DNA of 10,329 bases from Clostridiaceae bacterium (GTDB taxonomy: Bacteria; Bacillota; Clostridia; Oscillospirales; Acutalibacteraceae). The position numbers and the translations under genes were made by a program. Positions 1 through 6,506 of this stretch are shown here, one piece after another. The stretch is taken from positions 1 through 10,329 of the forward strand of contig JAEEHZ010000257.1 in assembly GCA_016281115.1 (NCBI GenBank). Reading direction: 5' to 3'. The notes under the pieces were generated by a model. The model was given only the letters and a program-made list of their open reading frames with translations. It did no database searches and was not told the origin of the DNA. The first letter of the stretch is position 1, and each line of letters opens with the position of its first letter.

Positions 1-60
1 AATAAAAGATATTAAATTCGGAAAAATATCGGAAAAAATTACATGGCAGGTAAGTTTGAG

Positions 61-106
61 ATAAAAAGAAATCTCGAAAGCAACTGTTTAAGCCACTTTC
101 GAGATT
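61..106 (-). terminator. Intrinsic terminator of the tRNA-Leu gene
   Basis: An 11-bp perfect stem (70-80 with 96-106, AATCTCGAAAG/CTTTCGAGATT) has a 15-nt loop. On the minus strand it is followed by a T-rich tract (complement of 61-69). It begins 9 nt beyond the CCA end of the tRNA, the usual place for a rho-independent terminator. There is no T-run on the plus side, so I read it as acting on the minus strand only. Confidence 0.8.
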
Positions 107-114
107 ATAAGGGA

Positions 115-199
115 TGGTGCGAGTGATGGGACTTGAACCCATACGTCGGTTGACACACGCCCCTCAAACGTGCCTGTCTGCCTATTCCAGCACACTCGC
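115..199 (-). tRNA. tRNA-Leu, anticodon GAG
   Basis: Read on the minus strand from 199, this folds as a class II (long variable arm) tRNA. The acceptor stem is GCGAGTG/CACTCGC. The D-arm contains GGAATAGGCAGAC, typical of bacterial tRNA-Leu. The anticodon stem CACGT/GCGTG encloses the loop TTGAGGG with anticodon GAG (plus-strand 163-165). An extended variable arm follows, then the T-arm ATGGG-TTCAAGT-CCCAT. The discriminator base is A and the CCA end is encoded (115-117). A GAG anticodon reads CUC and CUU leucine codons. It is a single gene with its own promoter and terminator, transcribed opposite to the uvrC gene next to it. Confidence 0.96.
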
Positions 200-213
200 T
201 CACAACGCTTGAT

Positions 214-242
214 ATTCTACCACAGGAGTTTGCGTTTGTCAA
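214..242 (-). promoter_or_regulatory. Sigma-A type promoter of tRNA-Leu
   Basis: On the minus strand a perfect -35 hexamer TTGACA (242-237) and a -10 hexamer TAGAAT (219-214) are separated by 17 nt. The predicted transcription start, near 207, is about 8 nt before the mature tRNA 5' end, as expected for a stable-RNA gene with a short leader removed by RNase P. Confidence 0.85.
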
Positions 243-357
243 GAACAAATTTAAAAGTTTTTGTATTTTATGAACTGTAAGATAAATTATCCCGTATTGT
301 GGGCTTTGAGGCATTGAAATAATTACTTCTGCATTCCATTTTGGTGAGAAATTACAA

Positions 358-386
358 TTGAAAAATATCAATTAATATGATAAAAT
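358..386 (+). promoter_or_regulatory. Sigma-A type promoter of uvrC
   Basis: TTGAAA (358-363) and TAAAAT (381-386) are spaced by 17 nt, with a TGN extension directly before the -10. The expected transcript starts near 393, leaving a leader of about 24 nt that contains the ribosome binding site AGGAAGAGGTG (401-411). No LexA/SOS box was recognised by eye in 200-416, so uvrC looks constitutive here, but that is only a visual check. Confidence 0.75.
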
Positions 387-416
387 GCGGTATATTAATG
401 AGGAAGAGGTGAGATT

Positions 417-2264
417 ATGCAAAACACGAAAATCAAAGAATTAAGGAGAAAAGCTATGTCTCTTCCTCTTACTCCCGGCGTCTATATTATGAAAAACAAA
501 AGCAAAGACGTTATATACATCGGCAAAGCAAAGGCGCTTAAAAACAGGGTCAGTCAATATTTCGGCTCACAAAACAACCACTCCGACAAAGTGCGTAAAA
601 TGGTGGAAAATGTCGATGATTTTGATTATATATTGACCGACAGCGAATACGAAGCCCTCATCCTCGAGTGCAGCCTTATAAAACAGCATATGCCGAAATA
701 TAACATTTTACTTAAAGACGATAAAGGATACAGCTATATAAAAATATCAAAGCCCCCCTGGTCAAAAATAACAGCGGCAAAACAGATAATTGAGGACGGC
801 TCGGATTATTTGGGACCGTATTACAGCAGCTATTATGTGAAAAACGCTGTCGAAGAAGCAAATAAAATATTTAAGCTCCCAACCTGTACCAGAAGATTTC
901 CTCAGGAGTTCGGCAAAGGGCGCCCTTGCCTTAATTATCATATAAAACAGTGCTCTGCGCCGTGCAGAGGAAGAATAAGCCAATCTGAATATCAAAATAA
1001 TATTAATGATGCGATAAGCTTTTTGAAAAGCGGCGGAAATATTTCTATTAAGGATATGGAAAGCCGTATGCTCGAAGCCTCAGAAAATATGGAATATGAA
1101 CTTGCCGCCAAGTTGAGGGACAGAATAAACGCCGTTAAAAAAATGACCCAAAAGCAAAAGGTAGTGAGCGTTAACGTGCAAAAGCAAGACGTTGTTTCGT
1201 TTGCAGGCGACAGTAACCTCGGGTGTTTTTCAATAATAAGATTTGACAATGGGCGGCTGTATGATAAGGAGGATTTTATAATCCGCGAGCCCGGCGACGC
1301 TTCTTCGGCAATGTCCGAATTCTTAGAGCAATACTACACGATACGTGACACAGCCCCTCCGCATATATATGTAAATATACTGCCGGAAGATTATGAGATC
1401 TTGCAGGAATGGCTTACTCAAAAAGCAGGAAGAAAAGCGCATATATCGGTTCCGCAAAGAGGAGAGCAGGCGCAGCTCATTTCAATGTGTAAGAATAACG
1501 CTATAGAACAGCTTGCACAGCAAAAGGGTTACAGAGGAAGCGATGAAGCGGCTCTTGAAGAGCTGAGCGGTCTGTTAGGGCTTGAAAAGATACCTGAATT
1601 TATTGAATCATATGATATATCCAATCTTTCGGGCGAAAACAATGTGGCAGGCATGATAGTTTTCCGCAACGGCAAGCCTTATAAACAGGCTTATCGTAAA
1701 TTTGAGATAAAAGGCTTTGCAGGTCAGGATGATTACGCCTCTATGGCGGAGGTTTTGACAAGAAGATTTGACGAATACATTTCAGCTAAAAGTAATAATA
1801 AAACAGAAGGCTTTGGTAGGCTACCCGATCTGATATTGCTTGACGGAGGCAAGGGGCAGGTATCCGCGGTTCGCCCTGTGTTGCAAAAATACGGACTCAA
1901 TATACCGCTTTTCGGTATGGTAAAGGATAATAAACACCGTACAAGGGCGATAACTACCGAGGGCAAAGAAACAGAGATAATATCAAAACGCAAGGCTTTT
2001 ACTCTCATTTCTCAAATACAGGAAGAGGTCCATCGCTTCGCAATATCTTATCACAGACAAAAGAGAGATAAAAAGACATTCAAAAGCTCTCTCACTCAAA
2101 TTGACGGAATAGGCGAGACCCGCGCAAAAGCTTTGCTCAAATACTTTAAGACGATATCGCGCATATCTCAGGCAGACATAAAGGAGCTTGAAAATGCCCC
2201 CACAATGACAAAACCCGCAGCCGTTACCGTGTATAACTATTTTCACAAAAGCAATAAAGAATAA
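417..2264 (+). CDS. uvrC: UvrABC excinuclease subunit C
   Basis: UvrC makes both incisions, 3' then 5', around DNA lesions that UvrA and UvrB have located and loaded. At 615 residues it has the usual family length and all domains. The N-terminal GIY-YIG nuclease has GVY at 21-23, YIG at 34-36, and expected active-site residues Y34, K37, R44, Y48 and E84. Four cysteines (C157, C171, C179, C183) match the Fe-S cluster ligands known from the family. The UVR coiled-coil motif that contacts UvrB spans about 210-243. The C-terminal RNase H-like nuclease keeps D400, D476, D504 and H539. A helix-hairpin-helix DNA-binding region lies at about 558-610. The ATG follows AGGAAGAGGTG at good spacing. The gene appears monocistronic, with its own promoter upstream and a strong hairpin directly after the stop. 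Confidence 0.98.
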   Translation: MQNTKIKELRRKAMSLPLTPGVYIMKNKSKDVIYIGKAKALKNRVSQYFGSQNNHSDKVRKMVENVDDFDYILTDSEYEALILECSLIKQHMPKYNILLKDDKGYSYIKISKPPWSKITAAKQIIEDGSDYLGPYYSSYYVKNAVEEANKIFKLPTCTRRFPQEFGKGRPCLNYHIKQCSAPCRGRISQSEYQNNINDAISFLKSGGNISIKDMESRMLEASENMEYELAAKLRDRINAVKKMTQKQKVVSVNVQKQDVVSFAGDSNLGCFSIIRFDNGRLYDKEDFIIREPGDASSAMSEFLEQYYTIRDTAPPHIYVNILPEDYEILQEWLTQKAGRKAHISVPQRGEQAQLISMCKNNAIEQLAQQKGYRGSDEAALEELSGLLGLEKIPEFIESYDISNLSGENNVAGMIVFRNGKPYKQAYRKFEIKGFAGQDDYASMAEVLTRRFDEYISAKSNNKTEGFGRLPDLILLDGGKGQVSAVRPVLQKYGLNIPLFGMVKDNKHRTRAITTEGKETEIISKRKAFTLISQIQEEVHRFAISYHRQKRDKKTFKSSLTQIDGIGETRAKALLKYFKTISRISQADIKELENAPTMTKPAAVTVYNYFHKSNKE

Positions 2265-2267
2265 AAT

Positions 2268-2306
2268 AAGCCGTTTTTCATAATATATTGAAAAACGGCT
2301 TGTTTA
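2268..2306 (+). terminator. Intrinsic terminator after uvrC
   Basis: A 13-bp perfect stem (2268-2280 with 2289-2301, AAGCCGTTTTTCA/TGAAAAACGGCTT) has an 8-nt AT-rich loop. It starts 4 nt after the uvrC stop and runs into TTGTTTA. The 3' T-tract is interrupted by a G, so efficiency may be moderate. The A-rich 5' flank would give a T-rich tail on the opposite strand as well. Confidence 0.8.
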
Positions 2307-2317
2307 CTGCGTATAAA
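2288..2317 (+). promoter_or_regulatory. Possible promoter of the lipoprotein gene
   Basis: TTGAAA (2288-2293) and TATAAA (2312-2317) are separated by 18 nt. The -35 falls in the 3' arm of the uvrC terminator. In such AT-rich DNA a chance match is quite possible. It is listed because the lipoprotein gene needs a start signal downstream of the hairpin and I see no better candidate. Confidence 0.35.
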
Positions 2318-2379
2318 AGCAAAAGTGTAAGCATAACTTGTAATAAAACAGGTCATTTACAAAAGGGTGCTTACATATT

Positions 2380-2925
2380 ATGCTTGAAAATTTTAAAACT
2401 ACCAAAAAGTGTATAGTTACGGCTCTGTTATCTGCAGTGTTGCTGTTTGCGACGCTGCTTTACGGGTGCAGCGCCGCGAATATAACTGCGTGTGAATATC
2501 CGAATATAAGCTATCCTTATATAATAGAGTTTATTAATAACGATATTACCGTACAGGGCGAGATTAATTACATAAACTCAAATAATTTAACCGTTACATA
2601 TTCATCTCCCGAAACCGTAAAAGGCTTCTCGGTTGCCGTAAACGGCGACAGATGCAATCTGTCATTTAAAGATATGACAAGCAAGGACAACGTAATACCG
2701 TTTGCACCCGATTCTCCCGTAGATGTAGTTATAAACGCATTTAAATGCTGCGAGAACGGTAACGCGGAGCTTCTTTGGAGCAAGACCGGACAGTGCTGTT
2801 ACACAGCCGCAAAGGAATCTAAAGAGTACAAAATAATATGCGACTCAAAAACAGGCAACATAGAGGAAATAATCTTTCAGGATAAGAAAATAGATCTGGA
2901 GCCAAAAACAGAACCGGCAGCTTAG
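2380..2925 (+). CDS. Small Cys-rich lipoprotein of unknown function
   Basis: I do not recognise a named family for this 181-residue protein. The N-terminus is a lipoprotein signal: basic residues (K6, K9, K10), a hydrophobic stretch at 12-28 and a lipobox LYGC ending at C30. The mature protein is therefore probably lipid-anchored on the outer face of the membrane. About 150 residues of mainly beta-type pattern follow, with a segment near 76-100 (SPETVKGFSV and on) resembling small clostridial lipoproteins that may have a LolA/LolB-like fold; that resemblance is inference. The mature part holds seven more cysteines (C38, C92, C123, C124, C139, C140, C154), including two CC pairs, which is unusual. 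The ATG follows AAAGGGTG (2362-2369). The gene lies between uvrC and the convergent yajC, with no partner in an operon, so context gives no function. Confidence 0.85.
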   Translation: MLENFKTTKKCIVTALLSAVLLFATLLYGCSAANITACEYPNISYPYIIEFINNDITVQGEINYINSNNLTVTYSSPETVKGFSVAVNGDRCNLSFKDMTSKDNVIPFAPDSPVDVVINAFKCCENGNAELLWSKTGQCCYTAAKESKEYKIICDSKTGNIEEIIFQDKKIDLEPKTEPAA

Positions 2926-2944
2926 TTAATAAACTGCCGGTTTT
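2912..2944. terminator. Bidirectional terminator between lipoprotein gene and yajC
   Basis: A 9-bp perfect stem (2912-2920 with 2934-2942, AACCGGCAG/CTGCCGGTT) has a 13-nt loop. The 5' arm lies inside the last codons of the lipoprotein gene, whose TAG stop (2923-2925) is in the loop. On the plus strand it runs into TTTT at 2941-2944. On the minus strand it is followed by TGTTTTTGG (complement of 2903-2911). It can therefore end both convergent transcripts. Confidence 0.75.
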
Positions 2945-2951
2945 AAAATAA

Positions 2952-3374
2952 TTATTTTTCAGCGGGGTTGTTTTCTTCTGCTTTTTTCTTTCTTCCGAAG
3001 AAAGATCTCTTTTCGTCCTCTGCCTTTTTAGCTGTGGGAACCTCTTTAACCGTGTCTATGGAAGAAATTGCCCAACGTTTTATGCGAATGTGGCTTCTGT
3101 CAGATGATGTTTCTATTATCAGTGAATCTGAATCGTCGTCTTTTATGCTCACAACTCTGCCCATAATGCCGCCTATCGTTGTTATCTCGTCACCTATTTC
3201 AAGATTATTGCGCATTTCCGCTTCTTGCTTTTTCTTTTTAGACTGCGGTCTTATCAGTATGAAATAAAATGCCGCTATAATAACAGCGTATACTATAAGT
3301 ATTGTGTAGCTTGAGCCCTGGGCTGCCGCTGCGTCTGTGGCAGCCGCTGCGCCGTCAAGTAAATTAAAATGCAT
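2952..3374 (-). CDS. yajC: Preprotein translocase subunit YajC
   Basis: YajC is a small membrane partner of the SecDF part of the Sec translocon. The 140-residue protein has a short N-terminus rich in Ala, one transmembrane helix at about 22-41, and directly after it the family signature FILIRPQSKKKKQ (38-50). The conserved cytoplasmic core follows: IGDEITTIGGIMGRVVSI (60-77) and IRIKRWAISSI (96-106). A charged, low-complexity C-tail follows. The ATG at 3374 is preceded by an ideal GGAGGA (3381-3386) with a 6-nt spacer. It stands alone on the minus strand. In many bacteria yajC sits with tgt or secDF, but neither is visible here. Confidence 0.95.
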   Translation of the reverse strand: MHFNLLDGAAAATDAAAAQGSSYTILIVYAVIIAAFYFILIRPQSKKKKQEAEMRNNLEIGDEITTIGGIMGRVVSIKDDDSDSLIIETSSDRSHIRIKRWAISSIDTVKEVPTAKKAEDEKRSFFGRKKKAEENNPAEK

Positions 3375-3407
3375 ATTTTTTCCTCCAAAATTAAATTCAA
3401 CTCAACT

Positions 3408-3436
3408 AGTATAACAGATTTATATTTATGTTTCAA
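3408..3436 (-). promoter_or_regulatory. Sigma-A type promoter of yajC
   Basis: On the minus strand TTGAAA (3436-3431) and TATACT (3413-3408) are separated by 17 nt. The stretch just upstream (3437-3458) is almost pure A/T with A-tracts, like an UP element. The predicted start near 3401 gives a leader of about 27 nt carrying GGAGGA. Confidence 0.75.
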
Positions 3437-3515
3437 TCCTTTTAATAAAATTTTTTTCCGTATCGCAGAAGCTTCCATAATTTATCCGATTTTTTACCAA
3501 ATTGATAAATAGTTC

Positions 3516-3544
3516 TTGATTTTTCGGCGATATTAATGTATAAT
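3516..3544 (+). promoter_or_regulatory. Strong sigma-A type promoter of the SRP RNA
   Basis: TTGATT (3516-3521) and a perfect TATAAT (3539-3544) are separated by 17 nt. A T/A-rich region lies upstream (3481-3515). The expected start near 3551 is about 20 nt before the SRP RNA helix. It diverges from the yajC promoter; the two -35 boxes are about 80 bp apart. No separate promoter is obvious before dnaX, so this promoter may also feed the dnaX operon by readthrough. Confidence 0.75.
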
Positions 3545-3572
3545 AACGGTTGTTATCGGCTATGTTTATGTT

Positions 3573-3716
3573 CATACATTCGGATATGCAAACGGCAGGC
3601 GCTGTGCGGCATTTCGCCGTGAACCATGTCAGGCGGGGAACCGAGCAGCATTAAGCGGTTTGTTTTGCGCGATACAGTTAGTCTGTCGCTTGCATATTCG
3701 AGTGTATGTATTTTTT
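3573..3716 (+). ncRNA. ffs: Signal recognition particle RNA (4.5S/scRNA)
   Basis: This RNA pairs with Ffh to target nascent membrane proteins. The conserved apical domain is clear: GTGAACC (3619-3625), GTCAGG (3628-3633), a GGAA tetraloop (3637-3640) closed by CGG/CCG, then AGCAGCA (3644-3650), the family's asymmetric loop. AACC (3622-3625) pairs with GGTT (3657-3660). The stem continues outward: CTGT/ACAG (3602-3605 with 3674-3677), an 8-bp segment (3593-3600 with 3681-3688), and a 19-bp helix (3573-3591 with 3690-3708) containing two G-U pairs. A run of seven T (3711-3717) directly follows, so the helix doubles as terminator. The helical body of about 136 nt is longer than E. coli 4.5S (114 nt) and shorter than the roughly 270-nt Bacillus type. 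Position directly before dnaX agrees with the Bacillus gene order. Exact ends are inferred from folding. Confidence 0.9.
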
Positions 3717-3738
3717 TATGAGACGGCAGGTGAGGTAA

Positions 3739-5433
3739 ATGTATCAGGTTTTGTACAGGAAATGGCGCCCGAAAACATTTGATGATGTAAGCGGTCAGCC
3801 GCAGGTAACTCAAACACTTAAAAATCAGCTTGACGCCGGGAGGATTTCCCACGCATACTTATTTACGGGTTCCAGGGGTACAGGCAAAACGACCTGCGCC
3901 AAAATACTTGCAAAAGCTGTGAATTGCCTTGACCTTAAAAACGGCAATCCCTGCGGAGAGTGCGAGATCTGCAAGGGTATTGAATCGGGCAGGATATTAG
4001 ATGTTACCGAAATGGACGCCGCGAGCAACAACCACGTTGAGGACATAAAAAATCTCATTGATGAGGTAAGCTATTCCCCAAGTGAGGCTAAATACAGGGT
4101 ATATATTGTGGACGAGGTGCATATGCTCACAAAATCCGCATTTAACGCTTTGCTTAAAACCCTTGAAGAGCCGCCCGCTCACGTTGTGTTTATTTTGGCA
4201 ACAACAGAAATCCACGAACTGCCAGCCACCATAATTTCACGCTGTCAGCGTTTTGATTTTCGAAGAATTGATCCTCAGGTGATAGCGGACAGGCTTATGT
4301 ATGTTGCACAGCAGGAAAACGTCACATTAGAGCGTGACGCAGCACTGCTTATAGCAGCGCTTTCCGACGGTGCGTTGAGAGACGCTTTGTCTATCCTTGA
4401 CCGTGCGATAAACACAGACACCGTTGTAACGGCAGATGTTGTAAGACGTTTGGCAGGCATAGCGGACAGGGATCATCTTTACAGAATATCCGACAGCATA
4501 ATAAAAGCCGATGCCGATGAGATTTTGAAGATCGTTGAAGAGCTACACAATTCATCTATGGATTGCCTAAGGCTTTGCAAAGAGCTTATCTCTCATTACA
4601 GATCAATTATGCTCATAAAAACCATGAAAACTCCACGAGATCTGCTTATTATGACCGACGATGAGTTTTCAAAGGGGAAAGCCATCGCCGAAAAAATGTC
4701 TCTTGAAAGAATAACGTACACACTGAATGTACTTTTTTTAGCAAACGAAAAAATTCTTCGAGGTGCCGATTCACGTACCGAGCTTGAACTTGCGCTTGTA
4801 AGGCTTTGTATGCCGCAGCTTGATGATAACATCGAGGCTGTTCTTGCCCGTGTTTCGGATCTGGAGCAGGCAGTAAAGTACGGCGTTTTAAGCCCTGCAG
4901 AGCAGGAAGAACGCTCAGAGAAACAGCCGGAACCGGAAAAAGACGGTATCCCCGGCGAGAGCCAGTCTCCCGCAGAGCCCGTGTATGTCAAACGTGATTT
5001 CGGCAAAAAATCTGCCCCCAAAATTGAAGACACGGTCAAAAGCGAGCCGTTGCCCGAAGCAGTTACCCCTCAGCGCCCGAAATTTGACGCTGAAGAGTTA
5101 AGGCGAAACGCCAAGCCCTTTGAACAATGGAGCGAAGTACTGTCAATTATGAATAAATATTCGAAGGCGATAGCTTCCGCTTTTGAAGGGACAACTGCTT
5201 ATGTAAGCGGAGAATATTTGCTTATAGACTCCGATAACGATATGCCGTTTTTGCTTTTGAAGCAATCTGCTCAAAGAGACAAAATGCGTGCCTCAATAAG
5301 GCAGGTTACAGGCAAGGTTTATAAGCTCGGGCCGTATAAGCAGTCGAATACCGTCAACAAATCGGACCCGCTGGAAGAATTTTCGGAAAACGCAAAAAAA
5401 CTGGGTATAAACATTACAACAGAGAATAATTAA
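3739..5433 (+). CDS. dnaX: DNA polymerase III subunits gamma/tau
   Basis: DnaX is the motor subunit of the clamp loader that puts the beta sliding clamp on DNA and couples polymerases in the replisome. The AAA+ part shows Walker A GSRGTGKT (44-51), a zinc module (C63, C72, C75, C78), Walker B with D125-E126 (VYIVDEVHML), sensor 1 near ATTE (154-157), the SRC motif (167-169) and sensor 2 GALRDALS (211-218). Domain III extends to about 375, where it forms the oligomer collar. A Pro/Glu-rich linker at about 385-445 then leads to a tau-type C-terminal domain (about 455-564) expected to bind the polymerase. At 564 residues this is a full tau. The ATG follows AGGTGAGG (3728-3735), 22 bp after the SRP RNA T-run. 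ybaB and recR follow closely, the usual Firmicute operon. See findings for a possible truncated form. Confidence 0.97.
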   Translation: MYQVLYRKWRPKTFDDVSGQPQVTQTLKNQLDAGRISHAYLFTGSRGTGKTTCAKILAKAVNCLDLKNGNPCGECEICKGIESGRILDVTEMDAASNNHVEDIKNLIDEVSYSPSEAKYRVYIVDEVHMLTKSAFNALLKTLEEPPAHVVFILATTEIHELPATIISRCQRFDFRRIDPQVIADRLMYVAQQENVTLERDAALLIAALSDGALRDALSILDRAINTDTVVTADVVRRLAGIADRDHLYRISDSIIKADADEILKIVEELHNSSMDCLRLCKELISHYRSIMLIKTMKTPRDLLIMTDDEFSKGKAIAEKMSLERITYTLNVLFLANEKILRGADSRTELELALVRLCMPQLDDNIEAVLARVSDLEQAVKYGVLSPAEQEERSEKQPEPEKDGIPGESQSPAEPVYVKRDFGKKSAPKIEDTVKSEPLPEAVTPQRPKFDAEELRRNAKPFEQWSEVLSIMNKYSKAIASAFEGTTAYVSGEYLLIDSDNDMPFLLLKQSAQRDKMRASIRQVTGKVYKLGPYKQSNTVNKSDPLEEFSENAKKLGINITTENN

Positions 5434-5466
5434 TAACTATTTAAGAAAAATCGGAGGAAAATCAAT

Positions 5467-5823
5467 ATGAAAGCAAGATTACCGCAAAATTTTCAGGGCT
5501 CTCAGGGAGCACCGTCAAATATGCAGCAACTGGCAAGACAGGCTCAAAAAATGCAGGAAGAAATGGAAAACGCCACTGCGGCGCTTGAAGAAAAAGAATA
5601 TTCCGCAACAGCAGGCGGCGGCGCTGTTACCGCTGTTGTTACAGGCAATTTGCAGGTTCAAAGTATAGATATCAAGTCCGAGGTCATAGACCCCGAAGAT
5701 CCCGAGATGCTCGCCGATCTTGTTATAGCGGCGGTAAATGAGGCAATTCGTAACGCAAACGAGGAAAAAGAGAGCGTTATGAGCAAAATATCCGGCGGAA
5801 TCAACATTCCGGGGCTGTTCTGA
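5467..5823 (+). CDS. ybaB: Nucleoid-associated protein, YbaB/EbfC family
   Basis: This family forms small dimers that bind DNA and associate with the nucleoid; the exact role in Firmicutes is not settled. The 118-residue protein has a flexible N-terminus, a helix from about 19 to 45 rich in Gln, Lys and Glu (MQQLARQAQKMQEEM), the conserved Gly-rich turn AGGGAV (49-54), a beta segment at 55-70, and a long C-terminal helix with DLVIAAVNEAIRNA (84-97). The start was chosen because GGAGG (5453-5457) stands 9 nt before this ATG and MKARLPQ is a familiar start in clostridial members. The gene lies 33 bp after dnaX and ends 1 nt before the recR start, consistent with co-transcription and coupled translation. 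Confidence 0.95.
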   Translation: MKARLPQNFQGSQGAPSNMQQLARQAQKMQEEMENATAALEEKEYSATAGGGAVTAVVTGNLQVQSIDIKSEVIDPEDPEMLADLVIAAVNEAIRNANEEKESVMSKISGGINIPGLF

Positions 5824-5824
5824 T

Positions 5825-6424
5825 ATGGGATATAATGTTGCTCCGCTCGATAAATTAATAGACGAATTTGAGCGTTTGCCCAATATCGGACATAAATCGG
5901 CACAGCGCTTGGCGTATCATATACTCACTCTGCCCCAAAAGAGGGTAGAGGAGTTTGCCGAAGCGCTCATTAAAGCAAAGAAAGACATACATTTTTGCAA
6001 GGATTGCTGTAACCTTACGGACAAGGAGCTTTGCCCCGTATGCGAAAACGAAAAGCGTGACCACAGCGTTATATGTGTTGTTGAGCATCCCAGAGATGTA
6101 ATTGCCATGGAGCGTACACAGGAATATGAGGGCGTTTATCATGTTTTGCACGGTGCCATATCGCCGCTTTCGGGTATAGGACCCGAGCAGTTGCATATTA
6201 AAGAGCTTATTTCACGTGTTGCAGGGGGAAATGTGTCTGAGGTCATTATGGCTACAAACCCGACAGTAGAGGGCGAAGCCACAGCGGTGTATATCTCAAA
6301 GCTTTTAAAGCCGCTTGGTGTTAAGGTGACACATTTAGCATACGGTATACCTGTCGGCGCAGATCTCACATATGCCGACGAGGTCACTTTGGCGCGCGCT
6401 TTGGAAGGACGAACAATTCTTTAA
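5825..6424 (+). CDS. recR: Recombination mediator protein RecR
   Basis: RecR forms a ring-shaped clamp that, with RecO (and RecF), helps load RecA onto single-stranded DNA. The 199-residue length is standard. The N-terminal helix-hairpin-helix spans about 10-34 (LPNIGHKSAQRLAYHIL at 18-34). The zinc finger is CKDC (58-61) and CPVC (70-73), with an extra Cys at 62. The Toprim domain starts near 82 (VICVVEHPRDV, with E87), and the Walker-B-like segment ATNPTVEGEATA is at 143-154. Its ATG comes one base after the ybaB stop with only a weak GGGG upstream, so translation is probably coupled to ybaB. Its TAA stop (6422-6424) overlaps the edge of the palindrome that follows. Confidence 0.97.
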   Translation: MGYNVAPLDKLIDEFERLPNIGHKSAQRLAYHILTLPQKRVEEFAEALIKAKKDIHFCKDCCNLTDKELCPVCENEKRDHSVICVVEHPRDVIAMERTQEYEGVYHVLHGAISPLSGIGPEQLHIKELISRVAGGNVSEVIMATNPTVEGEATAVYISKLLKPLGVKVTHLAYGIPVGADLTYADEVTLARALEGRTIL

Positions 6425-6485
6425 AATCAAAAATGAGGAGTTAGGATGATTTTCTGTGTACTCCTCATTCCTCATTTTTGATTTT
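6423..6485. repeat. 17-bp perfect inverted repeat between recR and smpB
   Basis: The arms AAAATCAAAAATGAGGA (6423-6439) and TCCTCATTTTTGATTTT (6469-6485) are perfectly complementary over 17 bp around a 29-nt loop. A second, mutually exclusive 9-bp stem is possible, ATGAGGAGT (6433-6441) with ACTCCTCAT (6460-6468), because the 3' side carries TCCTCAT twice in tandem (6462-6468 and 6469-6475; the first copy reads as part of CTCCTCAT). The recR stop codon overlaps the left edge, and the smpB ribosome binding site lies 8 nt beyond the right edge. It may work as an intergenic hairpin or attenuator, or be a copy of a dispersed palindromic element; the sequence of one copy cannot decide. Confidence 0.8.
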
Positions 6486-6492
6486 GTTGACC

Positions 6493-6500
6493 GAGAGGTG
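6493..6500 (+). promoter_or_regulatory. Ribosome binding site that fixes the smpB TTG start
   Basis: GAGAGGTG stands 6 nt before TTG at 6507. This is the only good Shine-Dalgarno match near the 5' end of smpB. A start at the upstream in-frame GTG (6456) would lie inside the palindrome and have no such site at proper spacing. Confidence 0.75.
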
Positions 6501-6506
6501 CATATA

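Noticed and set aside
2..64. A short open stretch on the plus strand ending in TAA (62-64) that could be the last 20 codons of a gene to the left.
   Set aside because: Too short, AT-rich and without a recognisable motif; no plus-strand T-tract follows the 70-106 hairpin. Sequence left of the window is needed.
2968..3267. A 99-codon open frame on the plus strand inside yajC.
   Set aside because: It lies opposite the clearly conserved YajC coding sequence, has no ribosome binding site, and its Ser/Phe-rich composition is typical of an antisense shadow.
3553..3852. A 99-codon open frame on the minus strand across the SRP RNA and the start of dnaX.
   Set aside because: The region is explained by a structured RNA and the conserved DnaX N-terminus; the protein resembles nothing I know.
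4596..5039. A 147-codon minus-strand open frame inside dnaX.
   Set aside because: Ser-rich antisense shadow of the dnaX domain III and linker codons, no ribosome binding site.
5394..5400. A seven-A run (A AAA AAA in frame, codons 552-554 of dnaX), a classical slippery heptamer.
   Set aside because: A -1 slip here ends within about ten codons, almost at the normal stop, so it would change only the last few residues and not produce a gamma form.
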